From the NCBI GenBank assembly GCA_010015655.1, contig ML976668.1, forward strand, positions 186,001 through 250,000: a stretch of DNA of 64,000 nt. The letters are read 5' to 3'. The translations under genes were made by a program, and so were the position numbers. Positions 55,434 to 64,000 of the stretch are shown piece by piece. This DNA comes from Bimuria novae-zelandiae CBS 107.79 (taxonomy: Eukaryota; Ascomycota; Dothideomycetes; Pleosporales; Didymosphaeriaceae). Under the pieces are notes generated by a model. It did not search any database, had not been told where the DNA came from, and worked only from the letters and a program-made list of their open reading frames with translations. Each line of letters starts with the position of its first letter. Positions within the stretch are counted from its first letter, which is position 1.

Positions 55434-58067
55434 ATGACGTCCGCCGCGCCATGCCCCCAAGGGCAGACCGCCAGCAGACCTTCTTTTGCCAAAGTAAGTA
55501 GTGACATGACACTGCTCGAAATCCATGCCAACCCCACCAAGGTCGCGGCGCAAACCTACAAGCCACAAATTCCGAAAGATTCGGCGCCTAGCGTCAAGCC
55601 TTCAGTCGCGATACCACAACCTGCGATCCCCGCCAACCTAATCAAGCCTCCGACTGTGAGCAGCGCCGCAGCGCCCGCCGTTCGCGTTGAGACGAGAGTG
55701 ATGCCGACTGAGGCAACCGAAAATGCTGGTAACACAGCTGGTCGCGCCGGACAGTCTTCCGGCGCAAGCGACAACCAAACCGCAAATGCGCCGGAACTTA
55801 AAGAGGAGGAGGCAGCAAAACTGCGTCCACCTATTGCGCTGGTGAAATTCTCAGCGGCTGAGGACAGCAACACGCAGCTCTCTTCATCTGATGGCTCGGC
55901 GAAACCCCCAAGCCTGGACGGAAAGAGCGTTGCTTCGGGCACTACGTTTGCTTTGGACGAGAAAGAGTCGCTTCGTCCAGACGACAGCGCCAGCCTGAGA
56001 GCAGTTGAAGAGGAAGATGTGACGTCACCACCGGAGAGCAACGCTGCTGGTTCCCGCGTAGGGTCTGACAGCGAGGCTCGCGCCTTTCGTGCCCAGCTGC
56101 ACGAGATCGCCGTCATGGGCCCGCAGCCTCAGCGAGGTGTGGTGCCCGGACGTTTTCCCGTTCCAATCGCAAACGGGGCGCATGCGCTCTACGATCCTAA
56201 TCAGCCTCCCAATGGCATCGGCAGGTCACTGTCTCAGCCCGCAGTCAATGGCATGGCTGGGACTGGACCGCAGAATCTTGCAGCGATACCGGATGAGAAA
56301 CTCATCGAGGCTTTGCAGTCGCCTAGGGATCGGCTGTTTGTGGTGAAGATAGAGCAGGACTTCATTGACTTCATCAAAGATTCTCGGTACGTGGACACAA
56401 ATGATTCGAGACATGCAATTGCTAATGACTTCAGTGAAAACGAGTACAACCTTCCCAACTGCAACACATTCTACCGAATGCTTGCGCATCGGCTCGCAGA
56501 TTATTACTTGCTTGGTCATGTCGTCGACACCACTATGACGGGTGTGAGAATCACAAGGACGCCCTATTGCCGAATTCCTCCTCCGTTATCGCAAATGGTC
56601 GATGTTTCCAAAGGTACAAATACTCCTCCTGTCGACCTTCCTGCTCGAAAGATCATGCGCCGCGGTGACGGTACAAGATCGGGCACCAACACAGGAGTCA
56701 ATTCCGAGATCCCGTCTAAGGCTGGTTCCGAAGTGGATGGCAGTGATGGAGGTAACGATGCTGGTGCCAAGAAAGACAAGTCCTCAATGACACGAGAAGA
56801 GCGTGAGGCAAGGTACCGGGAAGCTCGTCAACGCATCTTTGGTAGCGCTGAGGCTGAAGAAACCGAATCACCCGACCCCGCTGCAACATCTGAAGAAAAG
56901 GGTGCTTCCAGATCGAGCTCCGCTTCCGGGAAGAAGAAGAACAAGAAGCAGCGCAACCAAGACGACGACGATGGTTTCGAAGCGCGATCTCGATTCAACG
57001 CTTACTATCCCGGTCAATACGCCGTTCCTGGTTACACCGGAGATAGTACTGTGTACTACAGCGGCTATCCTACACCTCTGACGAACCCTCAATATTCACC
57101 CATTGGCCCTGACGCCTCCCCGCCTCCCAACTACGGCAGCCCGTACCCAGTAATGCCGCAAGACCCTCAAGCTCAGTACTGGCCGGGCCAACAGTATCCA
57201 TCCGCCAATGGACCAATGATGTATTCGAACTACCAGATGCAGAACGGTTATGATCTGTCGAACGACTTCCAACGAGGCATGCAGTCCTTCCAAAGCGCCG
57301 GCATGCCCAATCAAGTGACCCCCAAGATGGCGAACGCGTCGATGGCGGGCTACCCCGATCCTTATGCCCAACAGCATCCAAATGTGACAATGAATCAAGG
57401 CTGGCCGCCGATGAACCAGCAGTCTTCATATCCTATGTCACAGAGCTATGCTCCGAACGGTCCGAGCAATCGACCCATGTCTGCACCCATGCAAGCCCCG
57501 ACTCCGGGTGCTTATCAATACGGGCAGTTTCCACCTCCAACGCTCAATGGGAAGCTGAACAAAAACCAGCACCCCATTCCCGGCAGCTACCAGCGTCCAC
57601 CGTTCAACCCGCAGAGCCAAGCCTTCATACCTGGTAGCCGTAACATGCTGTACCAAATGGGCATCCACAATGGTCCTCAAATGATGAATGCCTTCAGCAA
57701 CTATCAGATGTCCCAGACTCAGATGACACACCAGATGCCTCGGCCTAGCCCGCCCACTGCTCCCACGCAGACGTTTGGTCCACCCTTCACGGTCCCTCAA
57801 TATGCTCACGGGAATTCCAACTCGTCGCCGCCTAATCAATCTAGCATGTCATCCCAAACTATATCGCTCCGGGGAGGCGAGGCGCACGATTCCGCATTGT
57901 CTAGCCAAAGCAGCATTGCGAAGTATGGAACGCCGTCCAACCTTCCGGCCAGGCCACCTCCCACCCAGCAGCAAGCACCCAAGTTTACGCTGCCCGGTCA
58001 CAATCTCCCCTCTGTATCTCGTGTGCCAAGCAACCCGGCGCCGTCTTTTAGAGGCAATACGCCTTAG
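55434..58067 (+). CDS. R3H- and SUZ-domain RNA-binding protein
   Basis: The open frame is 877 codons. After a Ser/Ala/Pro-rich N-terminus, an R3H domain lies at about 320-375 with its core N-T-F-Y-R-M-L-A-H-R-L-A-D-Y-Y near 343. A SUZ domain follows at about 405-465, ending T-R-E-E-R-E-A-R-Y-R-E-A-R. The C-terminal 400 residues are Pro/Gln/Asn/Tyr-rich and probably disordered. R3H plus SUZ proteins bind RNA and occur from fungi to animals (R3HDM1, ARPP21). A 48-bp intron very likely sits at 56387-56434 (GTACGT..TGCTAATGACTTCAG), which would remove 16 residues in the R3H domain without changing frame. The mature protein would then be 861 residues. Confidence 0.9.
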   Translation: MTSAAPCPQGQTASRPSFAKVSSDMTLLEIHANPTKVAAQTYKPQIPKDSAPSVKPSVAIPQPAIPANLIKPPTVSSAAAPAVRVETRVMPTEATENAGNTAGRAGQSSGASDNQTANAPELKEEEAAKLRPPIALVKFSAAEDSNTQLSSSDGSAKPPSLDGKSVASGTTFALDEKESLRPDDSASLRAVEEEDVTSPPESNAAGSRVGSDSEARAFRAQLHEIAVMGPQPQRGVVPGRFPVPIANGAHALYDPNQPPNGIGRSLSQPAVNGMAGTGPQNLAAIPDEKLIEALQSPRDRLFVVKIEQDFIDFIKDSRYVDTNDSRHAIANDFSENEYNLPNCNTFYRMLAHRLADYYLLGHVVDTTMTGVRITRTPYCRIPPPLSQMVDVSKGTNTPPVDLPARKIMRRGDGTRSGTNTGVNSEIPSKAGSEVDGSDGGNDAGAKKDKSSMTREEREARYREARQRIFGSAEAEETESPDPAATSEEKGASRSSSASGKKKNKKQRNQDDDDGFEARSRFNAYYPGQYAVPGYTGDSTVYYSGYPTPLTNPQYSPIGPDASPPPNYGSPYPVMPQDPQAQYWPGQQYPSANGPMMYSNYQMQNGYDLSNDFQRGMQSFQSAGMPNQVTPKMANASMAGYPDPYAQQHPNVTMNQGWPPMNQQSSYPMSQSYAPNGPSNRPMSAPMQAPTPGAYQYGQFPPPTLNGKLNKNQHPIPGSYQRPPFNPQSQAFIPGSRNMLYQMGIHNGPQMMNAFSNYQMSQTQMTHQMPRPSPPTAPTQTFGPPFTVPQYAHGNSNSSPPNQSSMSSQTISLRGGEAHDSALSSQSSIAKYGTPSNLPARPPPTQQQAPKFTLPGHNLPSVSRVPSNPAPSFRGNTP

Positions 58068-60954
58068 CAGGTCTGGTTTCTTCGGAGTGCAGCCGAAGCG
58101 CTCTCTTTCTCATGCCGCCACGATTATGTAAGCTTGAGCATTGCGATGGTGCGTTTGAATGTTTTTCCCCTGCATGTCTCTTTGGTGGTTGCAGTTCTTG
58201 GGCAGGATGATGGCGTTCAAGGACAGTTAGGCATACCTCTAGTGCTAGCATCTCATAGGTGCGATTCTTCTGAATGAAAATTGGGAAAGTGTCGGGTTTC
58301 TGCAGAGGTATTTGTGTAGCTTTCACGATAGATAGCTATATCCCTTTGGTGTTTATGGCTCTTTTCGATAAGTGCAGGGAAGTGATGCGGTGTCTTCAGC
58401 CAGAGTAGGGTTGTTGACACATCTTGTGTTGATACCTAACACTACTGCACATCCACACATTCGCATTCCCGGATAAGAGTCTTTTGAGTTACTCATGTGG
58501 TCCCTCGCAACGGTCTCAGTTCGGGCTGACGTACCACGGACAACGATATTCAAGTGAGTGTAGAATGACTGCGTGATTCATGTCTCTTCACGCAGCTAAC
58601 GCAACAACTAGGCATGCTTACACAACGCGTTGGATGGCCTCTTAGACATCAAATCGGTCGTTGCGGCTATTTGATAAAGCAGTCCGCAGGGCTACAAGTT
58701 ACAATCTGCTGACTATGGCTAAAAGCTTTGAAGTCGGCGATATGTGAGACTTCAACGTTGTGCACGTCTCGGGCGACATGTTCTACTCGCCTGCGTCCTG
58801 GCACATATTGATAATGCTGCTACTATGATTGTTGCTGCCGTACGTGCGCCGTGGGGCACTTTTGGTGGAGCGACTCCGAAGCCCAGGTCTCTCGCTGGCG
58901 GTTGTGGGCGGGGGCCGGGTGTTACGGTTTCTACATTGAGGAATGAAAGGTAGAGCAGCGGACAGTGATGTGGGAGCGTGCGAGCTGCTCAGGGCGTGAG
59001 GTGTGCTATGCACAAGAGGTAAACTAATCAAGGAGGTGGGATAGTCTTTGAAGGAGGGATGTACACTATGCTAGCAACCAAGTAGGATCGAGAATGGCGA
59101 CGACGATACGAGGCGGGTCTTGAGCGGAGCAGGAATATCCCGGGTGGGAGAAGGAGTGTGTTTCTGGTGCGGTGACACTGGTCACGGTACTGTGGTGCGA
59201 TGGGGGAACGCCAGGCGGATGAGGTTTCTGCATCAATAGCGTGGCTACTGTGGAAGGTGGTCTGTCTGGGGTAACCGGTGCCTCTGCGGAGGACAGTTTT
59301 GGCCCGGTTGGTTTTCGGGCTTCCTAATGGGTGGTTAAGGAGACGCTGTAGCGGAGGCCGTCAATGCGGAAGGCTCCCCCCACAGTGACATTGAGAACGA
59401 GCTGAGAGGTGGTCTGTCTGGGGGAACCGGTCCCTCTGCGGAGGATAGTCTTGGTGCGGCTAGTGTTTGGTGCTTTTCAATGGATGGTTAAGGAGACGCT
59501 GTAACGGAGGTGGTCATCCCCACATTGGCATTGAAAATAGAATGGATTTGACAAGCGCGGTATTGACGGCGACCATTCTATAACATAAACAATAGTGGTA
59601 ACTAGCACTAAGCCTGAGAATGAAGTATTCATAGAAAAAAAACCCTAACGCATTTTTTGTCGTATACGTTTCTCACGGCCGGGATATTGATGGGCATTAT
59701 AGTAGGGTAGCTCGATACTGTATTTTAACACGGATCTCTGAGTAAAGAGGATGTTCGAAGGATTCTCGGTTAAAAAATGCCCATTCCAAGCGCGCACAAG
59801 ACATTGTCATCGATGCCAGAACCATAATGTTCGCTGGCAAGATTGTTACCTCCCAACAGATATTGATGCAGCGATTGCAACCATACAATGACTAGTTGAA
59901 CGAAGTAAGGAGACGAGTAACTAGTCTTGAAATATGGGACATCGTAAAGTCAGCAAGACTCCGCCCAAGACGAACTGATCTGCTGGCATATGACACCTTG
60001 CTGTTACATCGCTCTCCGCTAGTTCGTCAGCAAAATCCTACTCATTGCCGAAATTCCCTTGAAGAGTTATCCATCCATCGAGCGATCATGTAGGACGCTC
60101 TTTTTGGCACCGATATGTGATAAGTGGGGCATGCTTTTCTTTCATTTTCTTCTGTGGGGTGTTTTGACGCACATCATTTACAGAAGCATGTTAAGCGGAT
60201 AAAAGCGCGCGCTGAGTTTCACGAGTCGCCTCTAGGATTGGTATTATGTCCGTGTGATTATTGAAAGTCCATACGTACGTTGGGCGTTTCGGTCGTATTC
60301 GCCACCTGTTACCACTCGAGTCAATTCCAATACTCGTACAAAATGCAGCGAGTAGATCTTTTTCCGCTTTCACTTAGTCAACTGGTTCGCAGAAGCACCC
60401 ATACCGAGATGCCCACGCGCGGCACGGTTTTCCACCGATCTTCGCTCTTCCCGCATGCTCGGGCACGTTTTATCGGGCACGTTCCGCGAAGGGACGCGAA
60501 GGCGAGGGAACAAGGGTGGTTGTCCTGGCCCCACTGGTCATCATCGTCGATCCTGAAGGGCTTGGTCAGTTCTTTCGGCTTGGCGATGTTATGCACAGGG
60601 CGCTGTGGAGCATAATTGTGTTCAGGTGAAACAAGTTTTACGTGAAGGGGAAAATACATTCCCTTCCAAGGTTGGGAGGCTCGGGAGGCTCCGGTTCCTG
60701 ATCGGCACTTCCTTTCGCACTTGTCGCTGTCGCCATCGCCAGCATGTTTCCATCGTATGGGTACTCTATCGAACTGGTGCTTGCGGAGATCATATCGTGA
60801 TACCGATGAGAGAGTTCAGACTGCATATGCCATTTTAAGGCAATGAGTAATGCTTTGGTGAGAAAATAACACTTCCATCATAGGCCTCGAATGGGAGTAG
60901 TATGGAAAAAGAAAATGTACGGAGGAACTTCAGGTTACGAATCCTTCATGTCGC
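58068..60954. other. Convergent intergenic stretch with a diverged tandem repeat, no gene supported
   Basis: It lies between the 3' ends of the R3H and GNAT genes. Short frames such as 58744-58953, 60280-60615 and 60378-60659 lack domains. The repeat at 59255-59541 is the main structure. Confidence 0.45.
59255..59541. repeat. Imperfect tandem duplication, period 151 bp
   Basis: Copies start AGGTGGTCTGTCTGGGG at 59255 and 59406. They share blocks such as CCTCTGCGGAGGA and GGTTAAGGAGACGCTGTA, with substitutions and small gaps in between. The second copy is shorter at its end. No open frame is preserved. Confidence 0.8.
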
Positions 60955-61739
60955 TCACCTAGTGAACAATGCAATACCATTCTCACTTCCGCCAACCTGC
61001 ACTGTTAACCCACCTTTCCCGTAGAATCCGCGGTTCTTCTCCCCACAGAGTACACTTGCGACCACATTGTCGCCCTCAGCTTCCGCCTGCTCTACTCCCC
61101 AGCGCACAAGTAACTTGCCTACTCCTTTGCCCTGAAAGTCCGGGTGAACACCGCAAACGTGCAAGTCCCAACACTCTGAGCGGTCGCCAGTCCAGTACTT
61201 CTCCGAGTCTGCAACAGCGGCGTCCAGCCAAGAAGCGTTGGATGGGTCGGCTGCGCGATTAGGAAACAGGCGGAGTGAAAGTGAGTGATAGATATTGAGC
61301 GCAGGGCTGATGAGTTTACCTGGAGGGAAGTTCTGGTCAGTGCCACGTGGGGTTATCCGGTTTTACGTGCGCAACAAAGCGACAAAGAGTGACACAACTC
61401 ACGAGGATCGACACTCGCCAATTCCCTTCTTTTTCCACCCTCGCCTAACCTCCGCCAATCAGCTGCGCCAGCAATTCTCTCTTGTCCATTCTCCTGCACA
61501 GTGACCACGACGAACTGATGTCGCCATTCCCAAAACCGCTGACGCAAACCACGGAGCAAGAACCAATACACATCTTCAGGATGTTGCTTGCGGTGTGGGT
61601 GCATGAGTTCCCCAATAATTTCGTCGTCGAAGAAGGCAGCGTGCCATACACGAGCTATGTCCGGTAGGTCGGAAATATGAGCCGTGCGGAGCTGCGGTTT
61701 AGGACTGGGGTCGACTTGTTTCAACATGTCTGTGGCCAT
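60955..61739 (-). CDS. GNAT-family N-acetyltransferase
   Basis: Exon 1 is 61739-61403 and exon 2 is 61319-60955, with an 83-bp intron, giving 233 residues. The acetyl-CoA motif A is seen near 170-183: V-H-P-D-F-Q-G-K-G-V-G-K-L-L, with the Q-x-x-G-x-G loop. The last strand and helix contain N-R-G-F-Y-G-K-x-G, also typical. The N-terminus has the usual R-x-A-x-x-x-D-L-P opening. Similar proteins are numerous in filamentous fungi and most have no known substrate, so only the acetyl transfer can be stated. Confidence 0.9.
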
Positions 61740-62684
61740 GGTCTTGGGCTCCAGCCTGGGATGCGTGCTTTGCGGTTGGGCAAGTACCTATGTGGAACAA
61801 TGGATGTGTGAAAACGTTGCAATGACGATGGCCTGCAGATGGCGTGAATACGGTCCCTGAATCCTCACGGTACCATCACGAGCCGGAGCCGAGGTGAGGA
61901 GCATGGACGGGATGCCCTTTGTTCCACAGGAGAGGCACCCAGACGGGCGAGGCGGGATCTGCCGATTCTAGAATTGCAACCCTTCGCTAAGGCGACAAGC
62001 CTCGAGATCGTTGGGACTGGTCGATGGTCTCTGCAAGCAATGAAAACTTCTTCCAGGCTGAATCCTGCACTCGCCCGCTACTCTCGTTTTGAGAAAAGCT
62101 TCGGTGCGGACACTTCCGAGAATGGTCGATTGAGTATGAGCAAGAACCACCAATGATACCCTCGGGTGCGCAATGTACGGTCCTGACTCGTGAAATTAGT
62201 GATGTCCGAAGGTAAGTCTGTAGACCCTGAAAGAGAATGATTACTCAATACGGGATAGAAGTGGATATCAAGACAGGATGCCCCCTTGGCGCTGCCACGG
62301 ACCGCCCGGCGCGGTCAGGCACGTCCCATCATCCGGTCCGACGGCGTGTGGGTTGAGGAGCTTGAGCTCTTTGCGAGGTGTCTCGCTTAGAGAAGGGCGG
62401 AATGATGAGTACTTGATTGTCGGTTAAATGAGTAACAATGCACCCAGTGCGGAGCGTCCTCCGATGTAAGATGACTTTACGTTGAGGAAATTTTGGATTA
62501 CCGGTTCTATAATTCCTACGATAACAAATGCGACGGGTACTGTTTTTTTTTTGTTGCAAGCCTCGCGGGTCGCATCGCATGGAACCACCCATCAGCGACC
62601 TGCCGAAATGAGATCGCGTTGCGTAAGCGTCGCGGGGCGATCGGAAGGATTCCGCCTGGTGAACTGCGTGTCGTCATTGGTTGA
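61740..62684. other. Intergenic stretch, no gene seen
   Basis: It separates the GNAT gene from the membrane protein gene. The frames at 61968-62153 and 62329-62592 have no domain or splice support. A T9 run lies at about 62542-62550. Confidence 0.45.
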
Positions 62685-64000
62685 TCAAGATCGTACCACC
62701 GTCCACGCCGTCTCCTTGTGAATAATCAGATCCTGGCTACCACTACTGCCGAGTGAGTTTCTTTCCCCAGCCTGCCGCGTGTGGATCTGTGCGTCGTATT
62801 TGTGGTCCATGTATGTTGCCGTCTCCGTGCCTGCCCCCGAAGCCATGCCTGAAGCCGTGGGTCTCGAGGAGGAACCCATGTTCTTCATTTCGAATGTTCC
62901 ATTGCCGTAAGCCTTCACTGTGTATCCCCAGTCTGCTCCACCCCAATTGGCAGAGAGTGATTGTAGAAAAGCTTTGAGGTTGGGTATGGTAGTCGAAATA
63001 AGGGACCATGCCAGTAGTGTTTGATGCCAGATGAGCGTCGACACAATGTTGAATGGTGACGGCTGGCCACGGTCCGTATATCTGATTCGTGCCGTGAGAT
63101 GGAAGATCGAGAAGAGAATCACTCTGTGAACCGTTAACTTTAAACCCGATTAGAACTACAGTGAACGTACAGGATCCTGAAGCAGAAAGCTACAATAACG
63201 CGTAGTTTATAGCTTGTCTTCATCTGCAACTGCCATACCAGATAAGCTGGAAGTAACAGCAGAATCACTTCAGTCACAACGTCCAGTGCCGTTATGACGC
63301 TCCATCGCGTGTTCTGCAGCGTGGTCAGTCACTGTCTACACCCTTCTAGAAGGCCTTGGCAACATACCTGGCTCCCACAATGCTCGTTGAAAAACCCGGA
63401 CGTAGGGCAGCCGACACTGCTCAAAATCACGGTGGCTATTCCACAAAAAACGGTAAAACCAAGCGATATGTCGCATAGCCTGCTGATAGTTTGGTGATCT
63501 CGGACGAACAAACGTCGTAGCAGAAGGACGCCGGAGCATTTCGCGAGATACAGTGCAGCCAAGAGTAGGACCTGAGATGCGAAAGACAACTAAAAGCTAT
63601 TAGCAGAGAATTGCGAAAGATCAATTGCGCACTCACGCTGGCTGTCTTGCTCAGATCTGGGACATTCTCCGGTATCTGTCCCAAACCGCTCTGGAGTGCT
63701 TTGAAGAACAGAACAGCTTGCACAAGTCCGATCAGCTACTTAAAGTCAGCAAGAATTCCAACTGCGTGTGGTGCTCGTGCAGTTACTCACAGTTGCTGCC
63801 ACAACCAAAGTGTCATCCCACCCGAAAACCCTCCTCTTGATGAATATCCTGATCACCAACACCCCAACCGCGTATATCAAACCGAGAATTGAAGTAATCC
63901 ACAAAGGAGCACTGTGATTTTCGGGGCCATAAGGAGAAAATCGATTGCCCACCGAAGTGTCCATAGGGTTGACCACGGGTACATCTGCGAGAGGATCCAT
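62685..64000 (-). CDS. PTH11-like integral membrane protein (fungal rhodopsin-type domain)
   Basis: Exons are 64000-63791, 63735-63637, 63589-63368, 63313-63171 and 63123-62685, with introns of 47-55 bp, all in phase, giving about 370 residues. The ATG is the last codon of the window, so an upstream exon cannot be excluded. Hydrophobic helices occur near residues 33-52, 66-85, 105-125, 135-155, 180-200, 220-240 and 255-275. The first helix ends in the family mark G-W-D-D, and F-F-N-E-H-C-G and N-L-K-A-F fit the domain. The tail is polar. Proteins of this family are plasma-membrane receptors related to PTH11 of rice blast; many members have other or unknown roles. Confidence 0.88.

Noticed and set aside
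1..64000. CRISPR array, rRNA operon, secondary-metabolite cluster
   Set aside because: No regularly spaced repeats with unique spacers, no rRNA-like sequence and no PKS/NRPS/terpene genes were seen; the genome is eukaryotic.

Overview
The window is nuclear DNA of a filamentous ascomycete, most likely a Dothideomycete (inference). Its genes carry short introns (about 42-90 bp) with GTAAGT/GTATGT donors and CTAAC/CTGAC branch points. Housekeeping genes are packed on both strands. One end is an AT-rich block of dead transposons whose changes are all C-to-T or G-to-A, the signature of repeat-induced point mutation (RIP).

Region 1 (1-20350) is a nested transposon block. It holds a minus-strand Ty3/gypsy relic cut by the window edge (1 to about 4911), an unclassified AT-rich stretch, and a complete plus-strand gypsy chromovirus (6363-13163) with two 427-bp LTRs and a GACTT target duplication. 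That element carries an antisense ORF that RIP has left open. A solo LTR (13645-14096, TTTAT duplication) follows. Both of these LTR insertions sit inside one copy of a TA-flanked terminal-inverted-repeat element; a second, inverted copy lies at 19308-20348. Between the two copies is an intron-rich DNA transposon (14539-18243). Its introns all carry a threefold, 11-nt-period, near-palindromic array, which is the most unusual structure I found.

Region 2 (20351-42495) has normal composition and mostly intact genes: a C2H2 zinc-finger protein, the dual-specificity phosphatase Yvh1, a DUF3712/Tag1-like membrane protein divergent from mitochondrial ornithine carbamoyltransferase, an AFG1-like mitochondrial ATPase, a sedlin-family TRAPP subunit, and the complex I PSST/NDUFS7 subunit.

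Region 3 (42700-49105) is a run of three damaged genes: an unrecognised gene with three in-frame TAGs, a secreted astacin metallopeptidase with a TAA and a frameshift, and an amidase with TAA and TAG. Most of these stops could come from CAA or CAG codons, as RIP would produce.

Region 4 (49457-64000) is again intact: a mitochondrial PPR protein divergent from the splicing factor Cwf18, a zinc-knuckle RS-rich protein divergent from an R3H/SUZ RNA-binding protein, a GNAT acetyltransferase and a PTH11-like seven-helix membrane protein whose ATG lies at the window edge. The functional theme is mitochondrial function (OTC, AFG1, NDUFS7, PPR) and RNA handling (Cwf18, zinc knuckle, R3H), with no biosynthetic cluster. 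Exon boundaries were inferred by eye from splice consensus and reading frame.
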